Positions 1-9,053 of a stretch of 64,000 bases of DNA are shown here, piece by piece. This DNA comes from Acetobacter sp. (lineage in GTDB: Bacteria > Pseudomonadota > Alphaproteobacteria > Acetobacterales > Acetobacteraceae), in the NCBI RefSeq assembly GCF_022483985.1, contig NZ_JAKVME010000001.1, positions 868,001-932,000 of the forward strand, in the 5' to 3' direction. How positions within the stretch are numbered: position 1 is the stretch's first letter; each line of letters starts with the position of its first letter. Under the pieces are notes generated by a model. That model was not told the DNA's origin. It ran no database searches and was given only the letters and a program-made list of their open reading frames with translations. The position numbers and the translations under genes were made by a program.

Positions 1-30
1 GATTATCGAGCAACTCACGTTTCGGCCTCT

Positions 31-822
31 TTATTTGTTTCTGACAATGCCCATACGCAGCGAAGGATCACCGGTAAAGGTTGATGCGCCGGTGTGGGAA
101 AGTTCCACTCCGGTATCGAGCCATACCTCACCACCGATATCGCGCCAGCGTTTGCAGAAGGTAAAATCCTCGCTGAGATAGGTGCCGGTTTCAGGGTCGA
201 TCATGCAGTCAAAGAGCGCATGGGCCTCCGTCTCGACGGCGGACGAATTGTCCTGTCCAACCGGGGCGTCGATCCGTTTGTAACGAGTTTCCGGATAGGC
301 CTCGATCATGCGCTGCACGACCTGTCGGGAGATCAGCATGAAACCTGTCCCAGCATAGCCAGCCTTGACGAGTCCCCTGTCCGCGCCCTCGCCGGGGGGA
401 TGTTCATGAAGGGAAGTGCTTTCACCGACATAGCGCAGGGACGCGGTTTCAGTCGGCTCGCCTCTTTTCGTAAGAATGTTCGTGAATGAATCCCAATAGC
501 GATCCTTGAGAGGATAAAGCCCGGCGACAAGGTCTTTTCCGGTCGCCACAAGACGGGGCACCGCATCCGGGCTGAAGCCGATATCGCTATCCACAAAAAG
601 AATGTGGGACGCGTCGCTCTGGGCATAGAACTGATACAGCAATGTATTGCGTGAACGTGTGATCAGTGCGTCATTTCCCACGAGCGAGAGGGTCAGCTCA
701 ATCCCGTGCTGCTGCGCCATGGCCATGCAGCCGATGATGGACTGCATGTAAATCTGCGTGACCAGTCCGCCGAAACAGGGCGTGGCGATGAAAACATGAG
801 GGGAAATATGGGAAGGTTGCAC
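31..822 (-). CDS. Glycosyltransferase-like protein (GT2/Anp1-like fold)
   Basis: A 263-residue soluble protein with no signal peptide or membrane segment. The N-terminus (about residues 9-75) reads like a nucleotide-diphospho-sugar transferase core: a beta strand HVFIATPCFGG, then ILFVDSDIGFSPDAVPRLV near residues 73-91, where VDSD resembles the metal-binding DxD motif, followed by DLVAGLYPLK. The later FTFCKRWRDIGGEVWLDTGVELSH region resembles the acceptor-side segment of GT-A enzymes. By family it should transfer a sugar from an activated donor, but donor and acceptor cannot be told. It stands alone, convergent with nothing in view, and is followed upstream by about 500 gene-free bases. Related proteins also occur in phages. 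Function beyond glycosyltransferase-like is not supported. Confidence 0.7.
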   Translation of the reverse strand: MQPSHISPHVFIATPCFGGLVTQIYMQSIIGCMAMAQQHGIELTLSLVGNDALITRSRNTLLYQFYAQSDASHILFVDSDIGFSPDAVPRLVATGKDLVAGLYPLKDRYWDSFTNILTKRGEPTETASLRYVGESTSLHEHPPGEGADRGLVKAGYAGTGFMLISRQVVQRMIEAYPETRYKRIDAPVGQDNSSAVETEAHALFDCMIDPETGTYLSEDFTFCKRWRDIGGEVWLDTGVELSHTGASTFTGDPSLRMGIVRNK

Positions 823-1343
823 TCGTCCGGCCTTGATCTGTTCGGACCAGCTTATCTTCAGGATATTGCAGATCGTTTAATATGTCTGATAATATTTTGG
901 TAATTTCTTTTTATATTCAGTAACTATTTTAATTCTTCGTTCGACGGAGCTCTGGCGGGAAATCCCGATGAATGGCTCAGCCTGAATGTCACTGTGTGGA
1001 ACTTATGCAATAACACCAGATATTCCATAATCGGTAATGAATGTCCTGAAACACTCTCTTCTTTCTTCAGCAAAGAAAGCCCTGTGTCCCCTGATATCCA
1101 TCAGGAGAAAATATCCCCGTTCCTTGATCTCTTCGGTAATGTCACTGACGGTCCGGGACAACCGTATGCAGACAGGGTGACGACTTCGTGACGACAGGGT
1201 GCCTGTTCAGAAGGGGACACAGGCTATTACTCAGCAGCCGACAGCAGTATTGCTCCAGCCGGGAAGAAATGTGAAAGGCTTTTCGCCAGACAGTTCATTC
1301 CGCTCCGTTAACGCTGTCAGGTAGATGTTCTGGTCACGAGGCA
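823..1343. other. Gene-free stretch with a 12-bp inverted repeat
   Basis: No convincing gene. Short open frames exist (for example 994-1191) but lack a ribosome binding site or recognisable product. The one structure seen is a perfect 12-bp inverted repeat, CCTGTGTCCCCT at 1081-1092 and its complement at 1212-1223, bounding about 143 bp. This could be a decayed small mobile element or chance. The promoter of the following porin gene presumably lies in the last 150 bases, but no clear -35/-10 pair could be picked. Confidence 0.5.
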
Positions 1344-3056
1344 ATGTCGGCAAAAATAAAAATTCAGGAAAGACATGGTCTCTTTGGCTGTTTCTCCACA
1401 AGGCGAAGAGCCACGGCCACCTTTCTCGCAGATACCTTGACCGCCATCTGTCCGATCCTGTGGAGCGGGGCCTTTCTTTTATCGTCACCGGCTCAGGCTG
1501 AGAGCGTCGATCCGGATATTGTCGCGCTGCGTCGCGAAGTCGCTGAAATGCGTTCGGAACTGAGGAAAATGCGCCGCGCCATCGGCAGCGCGCATCCTGC
1601 TGTTCCCGCAGATCATGGCGGGAACAGTTCTCTTGCTTCTGCCGTAACGCATTCCCACGACTGGAACGGCGTTCCCGAGCCGGGAATACGTTTCGTCGCG
1701 GCAAAAGCAACGCCCGTCTTCGCTGGTCCTCCGGTCATCAGGCGAACGCCTCCCGATTCGGGAATTGTCTCGTCATGGAAGGACTTCAGGGCGGCGACCG
1801 CACGATCCGAAGTGGTGCAGGTCGGAGGTCTCAGAGTCGGTTTTCCCAATGGTCGCCCGACCATCGCGACAGAAGATGGTCGTTACGCTTTCTCGACCGG
1901 TCTGGGGTTTCAGGAGGATTTTGGCGGCTATCTCGGTATGGCGTCCCGGGGAGGAGAGCCAAAGGGACGTTTTCCCGGCTTTACCGAGAATGCGCGGCGG
2001 ATGCGTCTTTTCCTCACCTTCCGCTACAAGGACTGGGTGGCGAATGTGACGCCGGATTTCGGATCGGGCACGGCGGACGGCAAGGTTGGACTCTATGAGG
2101 CCAATCTCAATTACGCCGGTTTGCGTAACACCGAACTGACCGTGGGATATTATGAGCCACGCGAATCCGAGGAAAGCGCCGAACGTTCGGGTGGCCTGAC
2201 ACTACTTGAACGTCCGTCGATCATCGATATCGTACGCAATATCGCAGCCAATGCCTGGCGGTTCAGTGTCGGGGGACTGCATTATGAAAAGCAGTGGTTC
2301 GTGAGCGCATGGTTCACGGGCCAGCAGTACGGCGACCGGAATATTGACACCACGATCAGCGACAGCCAGACGGGGGTGGTCGCCCGTGCCGTCGGCCGTC
2401 CTTATGTCAGTCGGGACATCGACGTCATGGTCGGTGTCGGCACATCGGACAGCTTCAAGAGGAACGAGAGCGCGTCCGGGCGTGTGTTCAGGATGTCGCC
2501 ACCGACCGGCAACGTGCCGCTCTCTCAGGATCATCTGCTGACCGCGAGCATCCCGAACGCCAGCTCCGTCTGGTCAGTCGGTCCTGAACTGGCCGTGAGG
2601 TGGAAGCGGTTGCTGGTGAAAGGCGAGTATTTCCATATCGGCGTCAACCGGTCTCCGCTCGCCGGTCTTGCCCAGCCGTCCCTTGGTTTTGACGGATGGT
2701 ACGTCACGGCAAGCTATACCCTGTTCGGTCACGCCCGCGCCTTCGATGTCAAGAGAGCGTCCTTCCTGCCTCCCGGCGTCACGGAAGACTTCGACCCGTT
2801 CCAGAATCACTGGGGCGCCATGGAGCTTTCAGTCCGCTGGGATGAAACCAATCTCAACGATCATCCCGGCACGCTCACCGGCTTCCGGGGAGGCCGTTCT
2901 ACGACATGGGAGAGCGCCCTGAACTGGTATCTGAACCAGCATTTCCGTCTTGCACTGGATTATTCTCACTTCTCTGTCAGCCGTAACAGCCAGAGCTTCA
3001 ATATCCTCGGGCGGAGTGGCAATGCTCTTGCCGGACGGGTGCAGGCTGCGTTCTAG
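1344..3056 (+). CDS. OprP/OprO-type outer membrane porin
   Basis: A 570-residue beta-barrel protein. A long N-terminal leader (hydrophobic ILWSGAFLLSSPAQA near residues 36-51) ends in an AQA-like signal peptidase site. It is followed by a short charged coiled-coil stretch (ALRREVAEMRSELRKMRRAI, about 58-80) typical of phosphate-selective porin O/P relatives, which trimerise. The rest alternates short strands rich in Tyr, Trp and Gly, such as YEANLNYAGLRNTELTVGYYEPRE, and ends in the aromatic terminal residue (VQAAF) expected for BAM-assembled barrels. Family knowledge suggests diffusion of anions or phosphate, but specificity cannot be read here. An MFS carrier follows 100 bp downstream on the same strand, so the pair may form an outer/inner membrane uptake route. 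Confidence 0.85.
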   Translation: MSAKIKIQERHGLFGCFSTRRRATATFLADTLTAICPILWSGAFLLSSPAQAESVDPDIVALRREVAEMRSELRKMRRAIGSAHPAVPADHGGNSSLASAVTHSHDWNGVPEPGIRFVAAKATPVFAGPPVIRRTPPDSGIVSSWKDFRAATARSEVVQVGGLRVGFPNGRPTIATEDGRYAFSTGLGFQEDFGGYLGMASRGGEPKGRFPGFTENARRMRLFLTFRYKDWVANVTPDFGSGTADGKVGLYEANLNYAGLRNTELTVGYYEPRESEESAERSGGLTLLERPSIIDIVRNIAANAWRFSVGGLHYEKQWFVSAWFTGQQYGDRNIDTTISDSQTGVVARAVGRPYVSRDIDVMVGVGTSDSFKRNESASGRVFRMSPPTGNVPLSQDHLLTASIPNASSVWSVGPELAVRWKRLLVKGEYFHIGVNRSPLAGLAQPSLGFDGWYVTASYTLFGHARAFDVKRASFLPPGVTEDFDPFQNHWGAMELSVRWDETNLNDHPGTLTGFRGGRSTTWESALNWYLNQHFRLALDYSHFSVSRNSQSFNILGRSGNALAGRVQAAF

Positions 3057-3156
3057 GCCGTCTGCCTGATCCGGATAGAACAGAAATGAGCGGGACCGAA
3101 CGCTGACAGAAGCTTGACTGAAAAGCTTGCCGGGTGGTGTCCGCCGGAGAATGTGC

Positions 3157-4425
3157 ATGGCCGGGATGGTGACCCAGACAATTGCCCGTACCTCAGGTTC
3201 CGTAACGGAGGCGGGGAACGAGTATGACCTGACAACCGCACGTCATGTCGTCATGGCTTCCCTGCTGGCCTGGCTGCTCGATGCCTGTGACTTCTTTATC
3301 GTTCTCTTTACGCTCGATGATGTTGCTGCGAGCTTTCACGTTCCGCTGGAAAGCGTGCTGCTTGCGCCGACCCTGACACTGCTGACGCGTCCTGTGGGCG
3401 CGTTTTTATGCGGTCGTGCGGCTGACCGGTATGGCCGCAAACCGGTGATGATGACGACCATCACCGTCTATTCACTGATCGAGGTTTTATCAGCCTTTTC
3501 TCCCAACCTGACGGTTTTTCTGATCCTGCGCGCCCTGTTCGGCATTGCGCTGGGCGGCGAATGGGGCGTGGGAACGTCCCTGATCATGGAAAGCGTTCCG
3601 CCTTCATGGCGGGGCGCGGCATCCGGGATTCTTCAGGCCGGCTATCCCGCCGGGTATCTGCTCGCCTCTCTCGTCTTCCTTCTGCTGCCCGTCATGGGAT
3701 GGCGCGGACTGTTCATTCTGGGCGGCAGCGCGCTGGTTGCCGCAGTCTATATCTGGCTGCGTGTGCCTGAAAGCCCGGAATGGCTGAAAGCGAGACGGGA
3801 ACAGACAGCCTCCCATGCGCCCGCCTTGTGGTCGGTGATACGGGATAATCCGGGGTTGTGCCTGTTCGCCGTGACCCTGATGGCGGCATTCAATTTCATG
3901 AGTCATGGATCGCAGGATCTGTACCCGAAAGTATTTCTGGGACTGGAACGGGGGCTGCCTCATCCCACCATTACGCTCATTGTCGTGCTGTACAATATTG
4001 CCGCCATCGTGGGCGGGCTGTTTTTCGGCATGCTTTCCCAAAGGATCGGGCGGCAGTACAGCATTGCTCTGGCGGCTCTGCTGACAGTGCCGTTTCTTCC
4101 GGTCTGGGCGCTCTCTCATTCTGCCGTCTGGTTGGCGGCAGGCGCCGTGTGCGTTCAGTTCTGTGTGCAGGGCGCATGGGGCGTAGTGCCTGCCTATCTC
4201 AGCGAACTGTCACCAGTTTCGGTCCGCGCCACATTTCCAGGGCTGGCCTATCAGTGCGGCAATCTGATCGCCGCGAGCAATGCGCTGCTCCAGACCCGGA
4301 TGGCTTCCTTGTCCGGAGAAGGTCTGGCTCCAGCCCTGATGCTGACGGTTGGCGGCGCGGCTCTTGTGGTGCTGACCCTTACCCTGCTGAACGCACGCCT
4401 GCACGGTCAGCGTGCTTCTCTGTAA
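3157..4425 (+). CDS. MFS transporter, sialate/monocarboxylate (SHS) type
   Basis: A 422-residue major facilitator with about 12 membrane segments. The conserved loop 2-3 motif appears as GRAADRYGRKPVM. The stretch GGEWGVGTSLIMESVPPSWR is characteristic of the sialate:H+ / shikimate / lactate symporter branch of the superfamily. ATG 3157 is chosen because GGAGA at 3146-3150 sits 6 bases upstream. An in-frame TTG at 3127 and ATG at 3151 are open but badly placed for that ribosome binding site. It probably imports a small organic acid by proton symport, which would suit an organism living on lactate, pyruvate or similar acids. The substrate is inference. It lies directly after the OprP-type porin. 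Confidence 0.82.
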   Translation: MAGMVTQTIARTSGSVTEAGNEYDLTTARHVVMASLLAWLLDACDFFIVLFTLDDVAASFHVPLESVLLAPTLTLLTRPVGAFLCGRAADRYGRKPVMMTTITVYSLIEVLSAFSPNLTVFLILRALFGIALGGEWGVGTSLIMESVPPSWRGAASGILQAGYPAGYLLASLVFLLLPVMGWRGLFILGGSALVAAVYIWLRVPESPEWLKARREQTASHAPALWSVIRDNPGLCLFAVTLMAAFNFMSHGSQDLYPKVFLGLERGLPHPTITLIVVLYNIAAIVGGLFFGMLSQRIGRQYSIALAALLTVPFLPVWALSHSAVWLAAGAVCVQFCVQGAWGVVPAYLSELSPVSVRATFPGLAYQCGNLIAASNALLQTRMASLSGEGLAPALMLTVGGAALVVLTLTLLNARLHGQRASL

Positions 4426-4486
4426 AACAGGCTCGGTTCCCGGAGAGCCCTTGTCGTTCCTTCGTAAAGCAGGGCAGGAGTGTCGT

Positions 4487-5146
4487 TCAGGAACCACTCA
4501 CGAGCGTATCGGCAATGACTGCTACGTCCGTAATCCTGTCCGCTTCTGCCGTGGCGCCTTCGGCGTAGGCCGGAAGACCGTACCCCCAACGGGCGAAGAT
4601 CGATCTTGAACCCGCTCCCCGCGCCGCCAGAATGTCGTTGGCATGATCTCCAACCATGACGGAGCGGGCTGCTGTGCCCTTGGCGAGCGCTATGGTGCCC
4701 AGCAGATGGAATGGATCAGGCTTCCGGGCAGAGAAGGAATCTCCACCGCCAACAGCGGCGAACAGGCCCAGAATACCGAAGGTCCGTAGGATATCATTCG
4801 CGGCGGCAACAGGTTTGTTGGTACAGACAGCCAGTGTCCAGCCGTCGCCTGCAAGACGGTGCAGCGTTTCCTCAGTGCCCGGAAACAGGCGGGAGCGGTT
4901 GGTTGCCCGTGGCGTGTAGAGTTCCATGAAGCGGCGTACGGCGACCTGACGATCAACATCCTGTCCATCCGCGTGATCGAGCGCGCGTTCGACCAGCCTG
5001 CCGACACCGTCGCCGATCATGCTTCGGACAGCTTCCTGCGAAGGGGTGGGAAGTCCGTGCTCGGCAAGCAGCAGTCCCACACAATCCGCAAGGTCCGGAA
5101 GGGAGTCCACAAGCGTACCGTCGAGGTCAAAAACCACCAGTCGCAT
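4487..5146 (-). CDS. gph: Phosphoglycolate phosphatase, HAD superfamily
   Basis: A 219-residue HAD hydrolase. Motif I is VVFDLDGTLVDS at the very N-terminus (nucleophile and acid Asp), motif II is LAVCTNKP, and motif IV is VMVGDHANDILAARGAG. The cap lies between residues about 15 and 85, as in phosphoglycolate phosphatases, which dephosphorylate 2-phosphoglycolate arising from DNA repair or oxygenase side reactions. ATG 5146 is preferred because AAGGA lies 7 bases upstream. An ATG at 5161, with AGGA 7 bases upstream, is nearly as good and would add five residues. It is divergent from glmU. A second HAD phosphatase at 12831-13529 is similar, so assignment of the true Gph is moderately secure only. 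Confidence 0.8.
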   Translation of the reverse strand: MRLVVFDLDGTLVDSLPDLADCVGLLLAEHGLPTPSQEAVRSMIGDGVGRLVERALDHADGQDVDRQVAVRRFMELYTPRATNRSRLFPGTEETLHRLAGDGWTLAVCTNKPVAAANDILRTFGILGLFAAVGGGDSFSARKPDPFHLLGTIALAKGTAARSVMVGDHANDILAARGAGSRSIFARWGYGLPAYAEGATAEADRITDVAVIADTLVSGS

Positions 5147-5260
5147 AAGGTATTCCTTCATCACCAGTCCTGTTCGGAAAATGAGAGTAACGCGAAGTGA
5201 AACAGAAACACACCTCACGGGTTTGACAGTCTTCCGTCAGTGGCCTACCGCCAGAAAACC

Positions 5261-6616
5261 ATGACAAAATCGCCTGCAAACCGTTCTTCCACAGCCGTTC
5301 TCCTCGCAGCCGGTCTCGGCACGCGGATGCGCTCTTCCCTGCCCAAGGCGCTCCAGCCGCTGGCCGGGCAGCCGATGCTGAGCCACCTGATCGCCAGTGC
5401 GGCCAAGGTGTTTGACAGTGTTGTCATCGTCATCGGTCCCGACATGGATGATCTCGCCCGTTGCGCGGCTCCTCATGCGACGGTGATCCAGCACGACCGT
5501 CTCGGCACGGCCCATGCAGCGCTTCAGGCGGAAGACCTGTTCGGCGACGGTGATGTGGCGGTTCTCTACGCCGATAACCCGCTCATCACGCCAGAGACAC
5601 TCCAGCGCATGCTCGACACGCGCCGTAGTGACACCGAACGGACAGACCTCGCTCTGCTGGCCATGCGCCCGGTCAATCCCGGTCGCTATGGTCGCGTCAT
5701 CCTGAATCAGGATGGTACGGTCGAAAAAATTATCGAATGGGCCGATGCCTCGGACACCGAGCGCGCTGTCGATCTGTGCAATGCCGGCGTGTTCTGCGCC
5801 GATGCGACCCGTTTCCGCGAGTGGCTGCACAAGGTCGGCAATGCGAACAGCAAGGGCGAATACTACCTGACCGATGTGGTCGGCATCGTGCGGGGGCAGG
5901 GTGGCATCGTCCGCGCCGTCGAAGCACCCGAGAGCGAACTGCTTGGCGTCAACTCCCGCGTCGAACTGGCGGACGCTGAGGCGACGGTCCAGCGCCGTCT
6001 GCGGCGTGAGGCGATGGAACGGGGCGTGACCCTGACCGCGCCGGAGACGGTGTTCTTCTCGTTCGATACGGTGCTGGAGCCGGATGTGGTCGTGCAGCCG
6101 AACGTCGTTTTCGGACGTGGCGTGACGGTGCGTTCCGGCGCGGAAATCAAGGCGTTCAGCCATCTCGAACAGTGCGAAGTCGGAGCAAGGTCGCTGATCG
6201 GCCCCTATGCGCGACTGCGGCCCGGCACGACGCTGGGTGAGGGCTGCCACGTCGGTAATTTCGTCGAACTCAAGGCCACGACCATGGGCGACGGCGCGAA
6301 GGCCAATCATCTCACCTATCTCGGCGATGCGAGCATCGGGGCCTCCACCAATGTCGGGGCCGGGACGATCACCTGCAATTATGATGGCGTGTTCAAGCAC
6401 CGCACGACCATCGGCGCGAACGCCTTCATCGGCTCGGATTCCATCCTTGTCGCGCCGGTGACGATTGGCGACGGCGCGCTGGTGGCGGCGGGAAGCGTCA
6501 TCACCAGTGATGTGGAGCCGGATGCTCTGGCGGTTGCGCGCGGGGTGCAGACAAACAAGACTGGCTGGGCCGCACGCTTCCGTGCAGCGCTTCGGGCAAA
6601 GAAGGAACAGGGCTGA
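5261..6616 (+). CDS. glmU: Bifunctional GlmU: GlcNAc-1-P uridyltransferase / GlcN-1-P acetyltransferase
   Basis: A 451-residue enzyme for the last two steps to UDP-GlcNAc, precursor of peptidoglycan and lipopolysaccharide. The N-terminal pyrophosphorylase domain shows LAAGLGTRMRSSLPKAL (residues about 14-30). The C-terminal half is a left-handed beta helix of hexapeptide repeats, with VGNFVELK and the acetyl-CoA/substrate region NVGAGTITCNYDG. The length matches the usual 450-460. ATG 5261 is chosen because homologous N-termini begin just before the nucleotide-binding loop. An in-frame GTG at 5240 would add seven residues and neither has a strong ribosome binding site. Its stop overlaps the glmS start (TGATG), so the two are almost certainly co-transcribed and translationally coupled. 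Confidence 0.96.
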   Translation: MTKSPANRSSTAVLLAAGLGTRMRSSLPKALQPLAGQPMLSHLIASAAKVFDSVVIVIGPDMDDLARCAAPHATVIQHDRLGTAHAALQAEDLFGDGDVAVLYADNPLITPETLQRMLDTRRSDTERTDLALLAMRPVNPGRYGRVILNQDGTVEKIIEWADASDTERAVDLCNAGVFCADATRFREWLHKVGNANSKGEYYLTDVVGIVRGQGGIVRAVEAPESELLGVNSRVELADAEATVQRRLRREAMERGVTLTAPETVFFSFDTVLEPDVVVQPNVVFGRGVTVRSGAEIKAFSHLEQCEVGARSLIGPYARLRPGTTLGEGCHVGNFVELKATTMGDGAKANHLTYLGDASIGASTNVGAGTITCNYDGVFKHRTTIGANAFIGSDSILVAPVTIGDGALVAAGSVITSDVEPDALAVARGVQTNKTGWAARFRAALRAKKEQG

Positions 6617-8442
6617 TGTGCGGTATCTGTGGCGTCGTAGGACACAGACAGGCAACGCCGATCGTCTTTGAAGGTCTGCGTCGGCTGGAATATCGGGGCT
6701 ATGACTCGGCTGGCATCGCTACACTGAATTCTGACGGCCATATTGAGCGTCGTCGCGCGGCGGGCAAGCTGGACAATCTCGGCAAGGTGCTGGAGCAGGC
6801 TCCGCTGCACGGCAGGACCGCCATCGGACACACCCGCTGGGCCACGCATGGCGCACCGACTGAAACCAACGCGCATCCGCATGGCACGGCGCGGGTCGCC
6901 ATCGTGCATAACGGCATCATCGAGAATTTCGAGACGCTGCGGACCGAGCTTGAGGCCGAAGGCCAGAGCTTCGAGACCGAGACGGACAGCGAGACGATTG
7001 CCAAACTGGTCGATCATTATCTCGGCGCAGGCCTGTCTCCGCGCGAGGCGGCTTTTTCCGCGATCCGTCGTCTGGAAGGCGCTTATGCCGTCGCAATGAT
7101 CTTCGCCGAGCATGAAGGGCTGATGATCGGCGCGCGTCATGGCGCGCCGCTTGCCGTTGGTTTCGGCGAGGGCGAGATGTTCCTTGGCTCGGACAGTCTC
7201 GCGCTGGCTCCACTGACACGCCGTATCGCCTATCTCGATGATGGCGACTGCGTCGTTCTCGGCAGCGAGGGGGCGGAATTTTTCGATCATTCCGGCGAAC
7301 GTGTCGAACGGAGCATCCAGACGACGGCTCTCATCGCCGGTGCGGTCGGCAAGGACGGTTATCGTCATTATATGGAGAAGGAACTGCACGAGCATCCGCT
7401 GGTGATCGGGCAGACCCTTCAGCGCATGATCGACCCGGCGACCCGCAAGGTCGTGCTGCCGGAGATGCCTTTCGATCTCGCCAATATCCCGCGAGCCGTC
7501 ATAACCGCCTGTGGTTCGGCGTTTTATGCGGGTGTCGTCGGGCGTTACTGGTTTGAGGAAGTCGCTCGTCTTCCCGTGGATATCGATGTCGCCAGCGAGA
7601 TGCGCTACCGCAACCCGCCGCTGACGCCGGGTTCACTGGGTATTCTCATTTCCCAGTCGGGGGAGACGGCGGACACGCTGGCGGCCTTGCGTGGTCTCAA
7701 AAACGCCGGTCTGCCGATCCTGTCTATCCTGAATGCAGAACATAGCAGCATGGCGCGTGACAGCGATGCCGTGCTGGGCACGGTAGCCGGGCCGGAAATC
7801 TCGGTTGCCTCGACCAAGGCGTTCACGGCGCAGTTGACGGTGCTGGCCTGCCTGACCATCGCCATTGCCCGCGCCCGAGGTGAGCTTGATGCGGACGGTG
7901 AGGAAGAACTGGTCTCCGCTCTGCTTGATCTGCCCAGTCGTGCTGCGGACGTGTTCACGCATGGCGATTCCATCCGTCAGATGGCGTCCGTCGTGGCCGA
8001 GGCGCGGGATGTGCTCTATCTCGGTCGAGGCAGCGCCTATCCTGTGGCCATGGAAGGGGCGCTGAAACTCAAGGAAATCTCCTACATCCACGCGGAAGCC
8101 TATGCCGCCGGTGAGATGAAGCACGGGCCGATTTCCCTGATCGACCGCACGGTTCCCATCGTTGCGACCGTTCCGTCAGGTGCGCTTTTCGATAAAACCC
8201 TGTCCAACCTTCAGGAAGCGAAAGCCCGTGGGGGCCGTCTGCTGGCCTTTACCGATGAAGTCGGCAGGGAGCGGCTGTCCGCCATCGCCGAGCAGACGAT
8301 TGCGCTGCCGACGGTGCATCCGTTTGTCACGCCCATCATCCAGACGATCGGCGTGCAGATGCTGGCCTATGAGACAGCCCTGCTCAAAGGGACGGATGTT
8401 GATCAGCCGCGCAATCTGGCGAAGTCGGTCACGGTCGAGTAG
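6616..8442 (+). CDS. glmS: Glutamine--fructose-6-phosphate aminotransferase (isomerizing)
   Basis: A 608-residue enzyme making glucosamine-6-phosphate from fructose-6-phosphate and glutamine, the committed step of amino-sugar synthesis. It opens with MCGICGVVG, whose Cys becomes the N-terminal nucleophile of the class II glutaminase domain after Met removal. The glutaminase domain (to about 240) includes GHTRWATHG. Two SIS domains follow, with CGSAFYAG, ISQSGETADT and the C-terminal LAKSVTVE tail that closes on the sugar. AAGGA at 6602-6606 is the ribosome binding site inside glmU. No glmS ribozyme leader can exist here, because the start lies inside the glmU stop codon. Confidence 0.97.
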   Translation: MCGICGVVGHRQATPIVFEGLRRLEYRGYDSAGIATLNSDGHIERRRAAGKLDNLGKVLEQAPLHGRTAIGHTRWATHGAPTETNAHPHGTARVAIVHNGIIENFETLRTELEAEGQSFETETDSETIAKLVDHYLGAGLSPREAAFSAIRRLEGAYAVAMIFAEHEGLMIGARHGAPLAVGFGEGEMFLGSDSLALAPLTRRIAYLDDGDCVVLGSEGAEFFDHSGERVERSIQTTALIAGAVGKDGYRHYMEKELHEHPLVIGQTLQRMIDPATRKVVLPEMPFDLANIPRAVITACGSAFYAGVVGRYWFEEVARLPVDIDVASEMRYRNPPLTPGSLGILISQSGETADTLAALRGLKNAGLPILSILNAEHSSMARDSDAVLGTVAGPEISVASTKAFTAQLTVLACLTIAIARARGELDADGEEELVSALLDLPSRAADVFTHGDSIRQMASVVAEARDVLYLGRGSAYPVAMEGALKLKEISYIHAEAYAAGEMKHGPISLIDRTVPIVATVPSGALFDKTLSNLQEAKARGGRLLAFTDEVGRERLSAIAEQTIALPTVHPFVTPIIQTIGVQMLAYETALLKGTDVDQPRNLAKSVTVE

Positions 8443-8498
8443 GGCCGATGATCGGGGGGGCAACACTCCCTGATCATTGTCGGGCAACAGGGGCTGAT

Positions 8499-8822
8499 AT
8501 GGACGTTTCGATCATTTTCGAGACGGTGTTTCAGGGTAGTTCTGTTGGGTCTGTCTGGATTGTGGAAAGCCCTGAAAATCGTCGCTGGTTTGAACGGCAA
8601 ACAGGTCTTGATGGCGAGAGTGCCCTGTTCACGTTCCGGAACAGTGAAAATGTCTCCGACATGGTCCTTGGAGCGATCTGGAATGTTCAGGAACACTATC
8701 CTGAATGGTCGCAGATCACTGTAATCGGGATGTCGTTGACGCCTGATCTGGTAAAGGCGCTTCGGGATGAGACGCGTGTGACCGCAACCTCGAAGGGGTT
8801 TTCTCTGAGCCGTTCACGGTAG
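8499..8822 (+). CDS. Small conserved-looking hypothetical protein
   Basis: A 107-residue protein that I do not recognise. It has no signal peptide or membrane segment and looks like a mixed alpha/beta fold (DVSIIFETVFQ, QITVIGMSLTPDLVKALRDE). ATG 8499 is chosen because AGGGG at 8489-8493 lies 5 bases upstream. A longer open frame from 8448 has no such signal. It follows glmS by 56 bp on the same strand and may belong to the same transcript. Codon use matches its neighbours, which supports a real gene. Confidence 0.55.
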   Translation: MDVSIIFETVFQGSSVGSVWIVESPENRRWFERQTGLDGESALFTFRNSENVSDMVLGAIWNVQEHYPEWSQITVIGMSLTPDLVKALRDETRVTATSKGFSLSRSR

Positions 8823-8838
8823 GAATATTCTGGGGAGC

Positions 8839-8870
8839 GTGTGTCAGGCATGTCAGACACACTCTGGTTT
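8839..8870 (+). terminator. Possible weak terminator hairpin
   Basis: GTGTGTC (8839-8845) pairs with GACACAC (8856-8862) around a 10-base loop, then a short T-containing tail (TCTGGTTTT). It sits just after the stop of the 107-residue gene that follows glmS and before the EamA gene, where a terminator is expected. The stem is only 7 bp, so this is tentative. Confidence 0.35.
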
Positions 8871-9053
8871 TGACTGGACAGAGCAGGTATCCCGGAATGA
8901 TGTTATTTCAAGCACATAAAAACGTCCTTTTATGATCACGCCTATTTCGTGATGCAGAAAAGCGTGTGGCGTGATGGTTTTGCGTGTGCGCCAGCCTGAA
9001 CAGCCTGTGACGGTTTTTGTCATTTTTCCAACAGAACGAGCGCCGAGCACTCC

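Noticed and set aside
994..1191. 65-codon open frame before the porin
   Set aside because: No ribosome binding site, no recognised product and it overlaps the inverted-repeat interval.
5237..6655. Minus-strand open frame of 472 codons across glmU
   Set aside because: It is antisense to a clear glmU with all GlmU motifs and resembles no protein family.
5261..8442. A glmS ribozyme or leader element in the glmU-glmS junction
   Set aside because: The glmS start lies inside the glmU stop, leaving no room for an untranslated leader; the ribozyme is also typical of Gram-positive bacteria.
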